Source: a virus
Strand: one strand, 5' to 3'
IMG/VR virus record: IMGVR_UViG_3300010316_000041
Location: 1 to 25,357 of that record
Length of the DNA: 25,357 nucleotides
The position numbers and the translations under genes were made by a program. The notes under the pieces were generated by a model. It did no database searches. It saw nothing but the letters and a program-made list of their open reading frames with translations, and was not told the origin of the DNA. Shown here one piece after another: positions 1-7,135 of this stretch. The number at the start of each line of letters is the position of its first letter. Within the stretch, counting starts at the first letter, position 1.

Positions 1-780
1 AGCCGTGACTATAACGGTTTGGCTGGCAACTTGTCACAAGCAAGTCGTTCATTCGGTAACCAGAAATCAGAACGTGCTTACGAGCGTAACTTTGTTGGTA
101 TGGTTGCAGGTTTTGACACATACAAGTTTGATTATGCAAACCGTCTTACCGCTGCGGCTGGTGGTGGTAGCATTACTATCGACACCAATGGTGCAGGTAC
201 TCAAGCTAGTTTTGTGCCACAAGCTACATCGACTTCTGTCGGTGGTCAAATCAACGTTGATAACCGTTTCCAAACAGTTACCGTTTCTTCAACTGCAAGC
301 GTTGCCGCAGGTGATGCTTTCACAATTGCTGAAGTGTACGCTGTTCATCACATCACCAAGCAAAGCACAGGTCAGTTAAAGACATTCCGTGTCGTATCAG
401 TTGATTCAGGCACAACAATGACTATTACTCCACCTATCATCGGTGCACAAGGTACACCTACCGATGCTGAGTTGCAGTATAAGAACGTTGATGTCGCTAT
501 TGCCGCTGACGCTGCCGCTATCACTTTCTTGAACGTTAACGCTTCACAAGTTAACGTCTTCTGGCAACGTGATTCGCTTGAGATGTTACCTGGTCGCTAC
601 GCTGTACCTGCTGACGCAGGTGTTGCCGTTATGCGAGCAAGTACTGACCAAGGCATCGAGTTGGTTATGCAGAAGTTTTATGACATTGACAGCATGACCA
701 TCAAGTATCGTCTTGACACGCTGTTCGGTGTCGTAAACAAGAATCCTGAAATGTCAGGCATCTTGTTGTTTAACCAGTAA
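1..780 (+). CDS. P22-type major capsid (coat) protein, C-terminal part
   Basis: Open from the first base in frame 1, so the 5' end lies outside the window; 259 residues remain. The C-terminus has the pattern of P22-family coat proteins: FWQRDSLEMLPGRYAVPADAG, then STDQGIELVMQ, KYRLDTLFGVV and the end PEMSGILLFNQ. The middle (about residues 40-150) is Ser/Thr/Ala/Val-rich beta sequence, consistent with the inserted domain of this HK97-fold coat. It would form the procapsid with scaffold and portal, which should lie just upstream. Following genes include P22 gp4 and gp10 homologues, which supports the call. An internal ATG at base 19 exists but is not the true start, because the frame runs open through it. 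Confidence 0.85.
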   Translation, partial: SRDYNGLAGNLSQASRSFGNQKSERAYERNFVGMVAGFDTYKFDYANRLTAAAGGGSITIDTNGAGTQASFVPQATSTSVGGQINVDNRFQTVTVSSTASVAAGDAFTIAEVYAVHHITKQSTGQLKTFRVVSVDSGTTMTITPPIIGAQGTPTDAELQYKNVDVAIAADAAAITFLNVNASQVNVFWQRDSLEMLPGRYAVPADAGVAVMRASTDQGIELVMQKFYDIDSMTIKYRLDTLFGVVNKNPEMSGILLFNQ

Positions 781-789
781 GCAAGGTTT

Positions 790-809
790 GGGGGGGCGAA
801 TGCCTCCCC
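790..809 (+). terminator. GC-rich hairpin after the coat gene, probable attenuator/terminator
   Basis: Ten bases after the coat stop codon, GGGGGGGC and GCCTCCCC form an 8-bp stem (one G-U pair) around the four-base loop GAAT. Only ATTT follows, so this is a weak intrinsic terminator or an attenuator/3' mRNA stabiliser rather than a full stop. This would let the coat mRNA exceed the downstream genes, which is common in phage late operons; that role is inferred. Confidence 0.5.
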
Positions 810-826
810 ATTTACAGGATACTAAA

Positions 827-997
827 ATGCCATTGTCAAAAGGTTACTCTAGCAAGTCCATCGGTAAGAACATTAAGATGGAAGAGAAGTCAGGCAAGCC
901 ACGAAAGCAAGCAATTGCTATTGCGTTGAATGTTGCAAAAAAGGCGGCAGAGAAAGCAGGCAAACCTAGTAAAGCACCTAAAAAGGCAAAGAAATGA
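827..997 (+). CDS. small Lys-rich phage protein (DUF6496-like)
   Basis: 56 residues from the ATG at 827, which has AGGAT 5-9 bases upstream; an upstream TTG at 788 would run through the hairpin at 790-809 and is rejected. The motif SIGKNIKMEEKSGKPRKQAIAIALNVA is typical of small phage and bacterial proteins I know as DUF6496-like. Lys makes up 16 of 56 residues, with a basic tail ending KAPKKAKK. The stop overlaps the next ATG (ATGA, 994-997), so translation is coupled. Function is unknown; a nucleic-acid-binding virion or packaging-associated role is a guess from charge. Confidence 0.7.
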   Translation: MPLSKGYSSKSIGKNIKMEEKSGKPRKQAIAIALNVAKKAAEKAGKPSKAPKKAKK

Positions 998-1152
998 AGA
1001 CTGGATTATATGCAAACATCGCAGCTAAGAAAAAGCGTATCGAAGCAGGTTCGGGGGAGAAGATGCGTAAAGTAGGCGCAAAAGGTGCACCGACAGCTAA
1101 AGCGTTCAAGCAAGCAGCGAAGACAGCCAAGCCCATGAAGAAGGCAAAATAA
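994..1152 (+). CDS. small Lys-rich conserved phage protein
   Basis: 52 residues beginning MKTGLYANIAAKKKRIEAGS and ending KPMKKAK. Start overlaps the upstream stop as ATGA, and its own stop overlaps the next start as TAATG, so it sits in a coupled chain of three small genes. The GLYANIxAKKKRIxAGSGEKMRKxG pattern recurs in small phage proteins of unknown function. Lys is 14 of 52 residues. I cannot assign a function; the position between coat and gp4 genes and the basic charge fit a minor virion or DNA-associated protein (inference). Confidence 0.7.
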   Translation: MKTGLYANIAAKKKRIEAGSGEKMRKVGAKGAPTAKAFKQAAKTAKPMKKAK

Positions 1153-1430
1153 TGGAAAAGAACATTCTTATGCCAAAGTACATGAAGGGCAAGAAGCCAG
1201 TCAAGAAGCGTAAACCATCTAAGCCAATTGACGGTATCAACCATCGTCTGCTTAGAGAGCAAGCCTTGGCAAAAGATGTTGTCGCAGTAGAAGATAATTC
1301 AGCACCAACACGCACAGAGCTAGAAACTAAAGCGACTGAGCTTGGCATCAAGTTTGATGGTCGGACAACTGATAAACGGTTGCTAGACAAGATTGAGCAT
1401 ACATTAGGGGCTAATGATGTCGTGGACTAA
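1152..1430 (+). CDS. basic protein with C-terminal HeH/LEM-like helical motif
   Basis: 92 residues. The N-terminal half is basic (MPKYMKGKKPVKKRKPSKP). The C-terminal about 40 residues (TRTELETKATELGIKFDGRT, then TDKRLLDKIEH) match the helix-extension-helix pattern LxxKAxELGIxFDGRTxDxxLxxKI, seen at the ends of many phage structural proteins and resembling SAP/LEM/Rho-N DNA-binding motifs. SD AAGAAGG lies just upstream of the ATG. It overlaps the gp4 homologue by 17 bases. It could bind DNA at the portal or act as an accessory head protein; function is not established. Confidence 0.65.
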   Translation: MEKNILMPKYMKGKKPVKKRKPSKPIDGINHRLLREQALAKDVVAVEDNSAPTRTELETKATELGIKFDGRTTDKRLLDKIEHTLGANDVVD

Positions 1431-1899
1431 AAGACAGTTCGTGGAAGCAGCGTTTGATGAGATTGGTTTAGCATCTTATGTGTTTGACTTAACACCTGAA
1501 CAGCTACAGTCTGCGTTAAGACGCTTAGACACGCTCGTAGCGGCTTGGAATGCTTTAGGCATACGATTGGGTTACCCATTACCATCAAGCCCACAGGATA
1601 GCGATTTAGATGAGCAGACAAATGTTCCTGATTCATCTATCGAGGCACTATATACAAATCTAGCTGTAAAACTTGCACCGAGTTACGGTAAGCAAGTTAT
1701 GATTGAGACTAAGGTCACAGCTAAAGAATCATACAATACGTTGTTGTCGCTTGCGGCTATGCCAATGGAACAACAGTTACCGATGACAATGCCAGCAGGT
1801 GCAGGTAATAAACCGTGGCGTAATTACGACAACCCATTTTTACCACGACCTGTTGACCCATTGTTAGCGGGTCAAGATGGTCAAATAGAATTTAATTAA
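1414..1899 (+). CDS. P22 gp4-like tail accessory factor / head completion protein
   Basis: 161 residues, close to P22 gp4 (166). The helical N-terminus WTKRQFVEAAFDEIGLASYV, then LTPEQLQSALRRLDTLVAAWNALGIRLGY and SSIEALYTNLAVKLAPSYGK, follows the gp4 family (Phage_tail_accessory_gp4). In P22, gp4 binds beneath the portal as the first head-closure ring and holds gp10 and the tailspikes. Two ATGs sit in tandem (1414, 1417); the SD GGGG ending at 1410 has better spacing for the second. Overlap with the preceding gene implies coupling. Confidence 0.85.
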   Translation: MMSWTKRQFVEAAFDEIGLASYVFDLTPEQLQSALRRLDTLVAAWNALGIRLGYPLPSSPQDSDLDEQTNVPDSSIEALYTNLAVKLAPSYGKQVMIETKVTAKESYNTLLSLAAMPMEQQLPMTMPAGAGNKPWRNYDNPFLPRPVDPLLAGQDGQIEFN

Positions 1900-1909
1900 G
1901 GATTTAGAT

Positions 1910-2365
1910 ATGCCAACAATCAATCAACTTGCAGGTGTAAGCCAATTGTCGGGTGGTGATTTACTGCCTATCTATGTGCCTAACAATGGTGATGCTCGTA
2001 AAATATCGCTTACGCAATTGCTACAGTACTTTCAGCAGACATTCGCTGCGCCTACCGTTGCCACTAGCGTTTATACGCCAGCTACAGGGTTTAACATAAC
2101 CGTACCAACACCAACAAGCGAACAGCAATGGATGTTGTTACAACCTGCGAGTACGCTTGCCACAGGCACGATTACCTTACCGTTGAATACGGGTGTTCCA
2201 TCAGGCACACAGATTTTAGTGACAAGTACGCAGACAATCACAGCGTTAACAATTGGTTTGAATGGTTCAAGCGCTGCGTCAGGCGCACCAACAACTCTAT
2301 TAGCGGGTGGATTCTTTACACTACGATTCTACCAAGCCACTAACTCTTGGTATCGTGTCGGTTAA
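1910..2365 (+). CDS. beta-rich structural protein with tail-fibre-type N-terminus
   Basis: 151 residues, SD AAGGAT, start MPTINQLAGVSQLSGGDLLP. The first about 45 residues (INQLxxVSQLxxGDLLPIYV, then ARKISLTQLLQYFQ) are the short adaptor-like module found at the start of many phage tail fibre and appendage proteins. The rest is Thr/Ser/Ala-rich beta sequence (PASTLATGTITLPL, TQTITALTIGLNGS). No enzyme motif. It lies among head-tail connector genes, so a minor virion protein is likely. The same kind of N-terminus recurs in the tail protein at 13836-15179. Confidence 0.6.
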   Translation: MPTINQLAGVSQLSGGDLLPIYVPNNGDARKISLTQLLQYFQQTFAAPTVATSVYTPATGFNITVPTPTSEQQWMLLQPASTLATGTITLPLNTGVPSGTQILVTSTQTITALTIGLNGSSAASGAPTTLLAGGFFTLRFYQATNSWYRVG

Positions 2366-2379
2366 TCAAAGGAAATAAC

Positions 2380-2682
2380 ATGGCTTTTAATACTTCACCA
2401 TTCGCACCAGGCTACGGTCACGGTGCTGTTCTCACAGCTACGGCAACATCTGCTAACGCTGCGATTGACGCTGCATCACAGACACTATGTTTGACCAACT
2501 TAGGTTCAGCCGTTGTGTATATCAAACTTAGCGAAGACTCTACCGATACAGCTAGTACGGCTGATTACCCTATCCCTGGTGGTGCACAAGTTAGCATCAC
2601 TAAGAACCGTAACTACAATCGTATTGCTTACATCTCAGCCGATGGCACGTCTTTGCACGTCTTGCCTGGTGAGGGCTTCTAA
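2380..2682 (+). CDS. small beta-rich virion protein, unknown role
   Basis: 100 residues from ATG 2380, chosen because AAAGGA lies 6-12 bases upstream; an earlier in-frame start at 2347 would overlap the previous gene and has no SD. The sequence (LTATATSANAAIDAASQTLCL, VVYIKLSEDSTDTASTADYPIPGG, GTSLHVLPGEGF) is a predicted beta-sandwich resembling small phage decoration or tail-associated proteins whose pattern is NxGxxxVYIxxxxxxxxAxxxDxPIPGG. No catalytic motif. Stop TAA overlaps the next ATG (2682). Confidence 0.6.
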   Translation: MAFNTSPFAPGYGHGAVLTATATSANAAIDAASQTLCLTNLGSAVVYIKLSEDSTDTASTADYPIPGGAQVSITKNRNYNRIAYISADGTSLHVLPGEGF

Positions 2683-2813
2683 TGTATCCATTAACCAGAA
2701 TGCGGTGTCGGTGTAGGTTCTGGAACGTGAACGGTGGGCCTGTCTTGGGCGCATTGTTACTGCAAGACGGTTCGTTCCTACTTTTAGAAGACGGCAGTTA
2801 CATTTTGCTGTAA
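2682..2813 (+). CDS. 43-residue micro-protein with tandem LLLxDGS repeats
   Basis: Short ORF whose ATG overlaps the previous TAA (TAATG). After a basic, Cys-containing start (MYPLTRMRCRCRFWNVNGGP), residues 26-43 repeat one short motif: LLLQDGSF, LLLEDGSY, ILL. The LLLEDG(S/G) repeat is common in phage and viral structural proteins, where it probably forms stacked beta strands. The next gene follows after 19 bases with its own SD. Coupled overlap and repeated structure favour a real gene. Function unknown. Confidence 0.55.
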   Translation: MYPLTRMRCRCRFWNVNGGPVLGALLLQDGSFLLLEDGSYILL

Positions 2814-2832
2814 CAACTTAAAGGCATTTGGT

Positions 2833-3117
2833 ATGGCAACGAAAGACCCAAGGCTTGCACGTGTGAAGGTTGAAGGCTATAACAAGCCTAAACGTACTCC
2901 CTCACATCCTACTAAATCTCATGTTGTGGTGGCTAAAGATGGTGATCAAATTAAGACCATTCGATTTGGTCAACAGGGTGTTAAAGGCTCACCAAAGACA
3001 GAGGGCGAATCAAGTAAGGACAAAGCTAGACGAGAATCATTCAAAGCTAGACATGCTAAAAATATATCCAAAGGCAAGATGAGTGGGAGCTTTTGGTCGA
3101 ATTTGGTTAAATGGTAG
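2833..3117 (+). CDS. conserved basic phage protein of unknown function
   Basis: 94 residues, SD AAAGG about 8 bases before the ATG. The sequence MATKDPRLARVKVEGYNKPK, then THPxKSHVVVAKDGDQIKTIRFGQQGVKGS and a basic stretch SSKDKARRESFKARHAKNI ending SGSFWSNLVKW, matches a conserved family seen in many phages and large viruses (pattern KxxxVxxKxGDKIKxIRFGQxGVxGS...FKxRHxxNIxKG...YWxxxxxW, which I recall as DUF5872-like). Strongly basic. Immediately upstream of the gp10 homologue. No tested function known to me; a DNA-contacting or head-closure accessory role is inference. Confidence 0.65.
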   Translation: MATKDPRLARVKVEGYNKPKRTPSHPTKSHVVVAKDGDQIKTIRFGQQGVKGSPKTEGESSKDKARRESFKARHAKNISKGKMSGSFWSNLVKW

Positions 3118-3133
3118 TCAAACGGTAACATAA

Positions 3134-4546
3134 ATGCAGATTCCAATTCTAAGTGGCATATTTACAGACAATACGCCAGAGTTGCGTACAAGTTACCCTG
3201 TCAACCTTGTGCCTGTTCCTAAAGAGTCGGGCATTAGCGCAGGGTTCTTGCGACCTGCTGACGGAATTGTAGCCAATGGCACAGGCCCTGGCATTGACCG
3301 TGGTGGCGTAGTATGGGATGGCATCTACTATCGAGTCATGGGCACTAAGTTAGTCTCAATTGATGAGGATGGTGTCGTTACCATACTTGGTGATGTTGGT
3401 GGCACGGAAGACAATCAAGTAACCTTTAATTACAGCTTTGACTTGCTTGGCATTGTGTCAGCACAAAAGCTATTTTATTGGAATCCAGTAGCCTCCACTC
3501 TAGTAGAAGTAACTGACCCTGACTTGGGCATTGTGCTTGATATGGTATGGGTAGATGGTTACTTTATGACTACAGACGGTGCAAACCTAGTGGTGACCGA
3601 GTTAAACGACCCAACACAAGTAAACCCATTAAAGTACGGTAGCTCTGAGGTTGACCCTGACCCTGTAGTCGCATTGATTAAGTTACGCAATGAAGTCTAT
3701 GCGCTTAACAGAAACACAATCGAAGTTTTTGATAACGTGGGTGGGCAGTTCTTTCCATTTGTACGTATTGATGGCGCACAGATTCAAAAGGGTGTAGTCG
3801 GCACACATGCTTGCTGTGAGTTTGTAGCTAGTATTGCGTTTTTAGGTAGCGGTAGCAATGATGCACCTGCTATCTATATCGGTGCTAATGCTACTACGCA
3901 GAAATTAAGCACACAAGAGATTGATGAAGTCTTATTGCAGTTTACCGAAGAGCAATTGGCAACGGTCAAGCTAGAAGCACGTAACGATAAAAGCCATCAA
4001 TACTTATATGTACATTTACCCGATAGAACGCTTGTCTATGACTACGCTTCATCTCAAGTATTAGGCTCACAAGTATGGTTCACATTGACATCGAGCCTCT
4101 CTGGGTTCTCTAAATACCGTGCTAAGAACTTTGTATGGGCTTATGGCAAATGGCTTGTAGGTGACACGCAATCATCAAGCATTGGCTATCTCGTACAAGA
4201 TACTGGTCACAATTGGGGTCAGCAAGTACGGTGGGAATTTGGCACGATGATTGTGTATAACGAAGGCAAGGGTGCAATCTTTAATCGCCTAGAATTAGTA
4301 GCGTTAACGGGTAGTGTTGCCGTAGGGACTAACCCTATGATCAATACTAGCTACTCGGTTGATGGTAAGAACTGGAGTCAAAACCGTAGCATTACGGTTG
4401 GCACGATTGGTAACACACAAAAGCGTTTAGCATGGTTTCAACAAGGTCACATGAGAAATTGGCGCATACAGCGATTCCGTGGCGATAGCGATGCACATGT
4501 ATCCTTTATAAGACTAGAGGCTCAAATCGAGCCATTGGCTTACTAA
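3134..4546 (+). CDS. P22 gp10-like packaged DNA stabilisation protein
   Basis: 470 residues against 472 for P22 gp10. Family patterns visible: start QIPILSGIFTDNTPELRTSYPVNLVPVPKE with GFLRPADGIV, YYRVMGTKLVSI, the GxxVLVWVDGYFMTTDG-type blade, NTIEVFDNVGG, IQKGVVGTHACCEFVASIAFLGSG, and the later LPDRTLVYDYASSQ. gp10 forms the hexameric tail hub below gp4 and closes the channel after packaging. The repeated beta segments fit a propeller-like fold. No good SD precedes the ATG at 3134 (AACGG only), so modest expression or coupling is possible. Its TAA overlaps the next ATG. Confidence 0.88.
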   Translation: MQIPILSGIFTDNTPELRTSYPVNLVPVPKESGISAGFLRPADGIVANGTGPGIDRGGVVWDGIYYRVMGTKLVSIDEDGVVTILGDVGGTEDNQVTFNYSFDLLGIVSAQKLFYWNPVASTLVEVTDPDLGIVLDMVWVDGYFMTTDGANLVVTELNDPTQVNPLKYGSSEVDPDPVVALIKLRNEVYALNRNTIEVFDNVGGQFFPFVRIDGAQIQKGVVGTHACCEFVASIAFLGSGSNDAPAIYIGANATTQKLSTQEIDEVLLQFTEEQLATVKLEARNDKSHQYLYVHLPDRTLVYDYASSQVLGSQVWFTLTSSLSGFSKYRAKNFVWAYGKWLVGDTQSSSIGYLVQDTGHNWGQQVRWEFGTMIVYNEGKGAIFNRLELVALTGSVAVGTNPMINTSYSVDGKNWSQNRSITVGTIGNTQKRLAWFQQGHMRNWRIQRFRGDSDAHVSFIRLEAQIEPLAY

Positions 4547-5841
4547 TGGCTACTAAGCTCAACCTTACCCGTGATCAGCTTGCGACCTTTCTGTCCGATC
4601 ACGAACAAATCAAACAGTTTGAAAAGTTGTTTGCTATTGTTGACCAAGTTGCACCTAGTGCCGACACCCCTGGCATTGAGATACTTGCAGGTAATGCAGA
4701 TGCCAATACTAATGACGCACTAGCGCAAATTATCACATTAGCGAAAGATTCAGCTATCAATAGTGGTAACGCAGACCAAAAGGCTGTTCAGGCATTAGAT
4801 TCATTAGAGCGTATAGCCAAAGCATTAGAACTGTTATCCTCTGCTCCTACTATTGAAAACAACAATTCCATCAAGACAGATTACATTGATTACAACATTA
4901 CCGCACCATTCTCTGACCAAATATCACGGCTTGGGTGGAATAGCGTAGACGAAACGCTAAACCTTGGCATGGCTTATGGTGTGACGCAACAAATCGGTCA
5001 GGAAACATACGCAAGGGTAGAGAACAATACAGGTGTCACGATACCTAATGGCACGGTTGTTGGCTTCTCTGGTGTAGGCGCAGGTGGTACGTTACGAGTA
5101 GCCCCGTATTTAGCAGATGGTTCTCAGTCTAGCCTTTATATTCTTGGCGTAATGACTCATGATTTACCCGACTCACAAGATAGAGGGTATTGCACGGTTT
5201 GGGGTTCAGTTAGAACATTAGATACTAGTGCTTTTAGTGTGGGCGATATTCTTTATGCCTCACCTACCGTTACAGGTGGTTTGACAAACGTAAAGCCGAC
5301 TGCTCCCGATAATGTGGTTGTGGTAGCGGCTTGCTTAATATCTGACCCGACTGATGGCGTGATATTTGTTAGACCAACCATTAGCCAAATGCAATATTAC
5401 GGAGTATTTGCCAAGACTGTTGACACAACTCCCGCTTTAATAGATACAGCTTACCCAATAACATTTGACACAACACGCATCAGCAATGGCGTGGTCATTG
5501 GTGGAACAGCATCACAGTTAATAGTTCCTGAATCTGGTCTCTATCAGTTTGTTGCCACGTTACAATTCATAAGTAATTCAGCGGTAGACAAAAACATTTG
5601 GGTTTGGTTTAGAAAGAACGGTGTTGACATTGCGAATTCTGCACGGTTAATAACCGTATCCATCAATGGCGCATACACTCCAATCAGCCTAAACGAAGCT
5701 ATATCATTAAATGCACTAGATTACGTAGAGTTGGTTTATGCTTCAAACAATGTCAATGTCAGAATTGATGCAGTTCCAGCCACAGCCTTTGCACCTAGCG
5801 CACCAGCGGTGGTGATAGAAGTAAACCAAATTCAATTATAG
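4546..5841 (+). CDS. virion protein with C1q/TNF-like C-terminal knob, in the tail-needle position
   Basis: 431 residues. Residues 1-100 are helical (LTRDQLATFLSDHEQIKQFE, then ALDSLERIAKALELLSSA). 140-285 is a beta domain (TYARVENNTGVTIPNGTVVG, GYCTVWGSVRTLDTSAFSVGDILYAS). 300-431 has the C1q/TNF jelly-roll pattern (VPESGLYQFVATLQFISNSA, KNIWVWFRKNGVDI, LNEAISLNALDYVELVYAS). In P22 the gene between gp10 and gp14 is gp26, the tail needle, and the Sf6 needle ends in a TNF-like knob. That synteny and knob suggest a needle or fibre-tip function, but the N-terminus does not look like gp26. Structural role is secure, exact role is inferred. Confidence 0.65.
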   Translation: MATKLNLTRDQLATFLSDHEQIKQFEKLFAIVDQVAPSADTPGIEILAGNADANTNDALAQIITLAKDSAINSGNADQKAVQALDSLERIAKALELLSSAPTIENNNSIKTDYIDYNITAPFSDQISRLGWNSVDETLNLGMAYGVTQQIGQETYARVENNTGVTIPNGTVVGFSGVGAGGTLRVAPYLADGSQSSLYILGVMTHDLPDSQDRGYCTVWGSVRTLDTSAFSVGDILYASPTVTGGLTNVKPTAPDNVVVVAACLISDPTDGVIFVRPTISQMQYYGVFAKTVDTTPALIDTAYPITFDTTRISNGVVIGGTASQLIVPESGLYQFVATLQFISNSAVDKNIWVWFRKNGVDIANSARLITVSINGAYTPISLNEAISLNALDYVELVYASNNVNVRIDAVPATAFAPSAPAVVIEVNQIQL

Positions 5842-5850
5842 GAGTTACAA

Positions 5851-6183
5851 ATGGCAGTCACAGCAAAACCCCTGATACCGTCTAAAGAGATGGAAGCTGC
5901 TCAGACCACGCAATACACAGCGGTCAACTGCACCACAATTGTAGACAAGTTTACCGCTACCAATACAAGTGCCTTAAACGCTGTTATTAGCGTTAACCTA
6001 GTCACCTCTGGTGGCACAGCGGGTGCGTCTAACTTAATAGTTGACGCTCGTGCTATAGCTCCCAATGAAACATACACATTCCCCGAGATAGTTGGGCAAG
6101 TATTAGCACCTAGTGGGTTTATATCTACTACGGGCACAGCAACAGCTTTGACCATTCGCTCCTCTGGGCGTGAGATTACTTAA
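5851..6183 (+). CDS. small beta-sandwich structural protein
   Basis: 110 residues with a strong SD (AGGAG, 6 bases spacing). Sequence is almost all beta with Thr/Ala/Val bias: TQYTAVNCTTIVDKFTATNT, AVISVNLVTSGGTAG, VDARAIAPNETYTFPEIVGQVL, ending TALTIRSSGREIT. This resembles small phage proteins made of one beta-sandwich (pattern DKFTxTNTSxxxxxxSVNLV...RxIxPGETYxxPExVGQxLxxGxxI) encoded beside head-tail genes, often decoration proteins. No enzyme motif. Assignment beyond minor virion protein is not supported. Confidence 0.6.
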   Translation: MAVTAKPLIPSKEMEAAQTTQYTAVNCTTIVDKFTATNTSALNAVISVNLVTSGGTAGASNLIVDARAIAPNETYTFPEIVGQVLAPSGFISTTGTATALTIRSSGREIT

Positions 6184-6192
6184 AGGATTAGC

Positions 6193-6591
6193 ATGAAAGA
6201 TTTTATGATTATGCCTAAAGGGTTTATCGGTCTACCGATGGAAGAAGAGTTCATCACTACATCTGAAAACCGTAAGAATACGCAGATGGTGATTGAGGAA
6301 TGGAAGCTCGGGCCTGAAGTCCCATCAAATGAGCCTACTGCTAACAAAGTCTATTGGGTAAGTCTTGGCGAAGCTATGCAAGTAGATGAGAAAGAGGCTC
6401 GTAGACGTAGATGCTCAAACTGCGAATATTACGACAACAGCACGATGACTCAAGCCAAGATGGAAAAGATACCACGTAACGATTGGGATACAAATGCAGG
6501 GTTTCGTGGGTACTGTAATAAGTTTGACTTTATCTGCCACGACTTACGCTCATGCCAAGCGTGGGAAGAGCGAGAGTGTGAAATAGATTGA
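6193..6591 (+). CDS. Cys-rich phage protein, likely metal-binding
   Basis: 132 residues, SD AAGGA. Six cysteines are clustered in the C-terminal half: C74 and C77 (RRCSNCEYYD), C108 (GYCNKFDF), C115 with H116 (ICHDLRSC), C121 and C129. Spacing CxxC...C...C...C resembles a zinc-ribbon or small Fe-S/HiPIP-like site, though the metal cannot be deduced. The N-terminus (MIMPKGFIGLPMEEEF) is unremarkable. Similar Cys-rich proteins occur among structural genes of aquatic podoviruses. It is the last gene before the promoter at 6588-6615, which overlaps its final codons. Confidence 0.55.
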   Translation: MKDFMIMPKGFIGLPMEEEFITTSENRKNTQMVIEEWKLGPEVPSNEPTANKVYWVSLGEAMQVDEKEARRRRCSNCEYYDNSTMTQAKMEKIPRNDWDTNAGFRGYCNKFDFICHDLRSCQAWEERECEID

Positions 6592-6615
6592 CAGAGTGGT
6601 GAGTTGCGATAAAAT
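6588..6615 (+). promoter_or_regulatory. near-consensus sigma70 promoter
   Basis: TTGACA (6588-6593, perfect -35) and TAAAAT (6610-6615, 5 of 6 for -10) are separated by 16 bases. The predicted start near 6622 leaves a roughly 50-base leader before the ATG at 6674 with its GGAGA site. It lies in an 82-base gap in an otherwise packed late operon, and overlaps the stop codon of the upstream gene. It would let host RNA polymerase transcribe the gp14-like and ejection protein genes separately. Confidence 0.6.
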
Positions 6616-6673
6616 AGGGTGTCTGAGGTTACAGAGCCACCAGCAGCTCACAATTCCCAATTATGGAGATGTG

Positions 6674-7135
6674 ATGCCTAGCGTTTGTGTAACAGAATAT
6701 ATATCAGACGAGCAATTGCTCGAGGTATATGCTGACCCTTATATTAATAAGATAGGTCACGATCACAGACGAGCCACGCCTATTATCAATCCGCAAGTTA
6801 CATACTTGTCCGCATGGATAGATAACAACTTTGCTGGCGCATTTATGGCGATACGCTTTTCCGCATTGGAATTAGAGCTTCATTCATTACTTAAAAAGTC
6901 ATCATTACCTTATTCCCGTGAACTAGGTAATAAGTTTTTAGAGTGGGCATTTAGCCACGAGTCTATTCAGCGGGTTACGGCATATATTATTGCTGGTCTT
7001 GAGACAGCTAAGAACTATTGTTTAAAACTTGGGTTTAAAAATGAAGGTTGTCGCAAAGATGCTTGTATGCAAGGTGGCATATTGAAAGACGTATATATTC
7101 TAGGAATGACTAGAAAGGACTGGGTATTATTATGA
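6674..7135 (+). CDS. GNAT-fold protein, P22 gp14-like (DUF2824 type)
   Basis: 153 residues from ATG 6674, preceded by GGAGA at proper spacing; a GTG at 6596 in frame is too far upstream and lies in the promoter. The C-terminal half has the GNAT pattern: a helix (LGNKFLEWAFSHESIQRVTAYI), then GLETAKNYCLKLGFKNEGCRKDACMQGG and VYILGMTRKDW. In P22 and relatives the gene just before gp7 is gp14, which I recall as DUF2824, of this type. Whether it acetylates anything is unknown; the usual RxxGxG/A acetyl-CoA loop is not obvious. Its stop overlaps the next start (ATGA). Confidence 0.65.
   Translation: MPSVCVTEYISDEQLLEVYADPYINKIGHDHRRATPIINPQVTYLSAWIDNNFAGAFMAIRFSALELELHSLLKKSSLPYSRELGNKFLEWAFSHESIQRVTAYIIAGLETAKNYCLKLGFKNEGCRKDACMQGGILKDVYILGMTRKDWVLL

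Noticed and set aside
788-826. TTG start for the small Lys-rich protein
   Set aside because: It would put the terminator-like hairpin inside the coding region; ATG 827 has a proper SD and begins the conserved part.
6596-6673. Longer GTG start for the gp14-like protein
   Set aside because: The extra 26 residues overlap the promoter and leader, have no SD, and the internal ATG 6674 has a good one.
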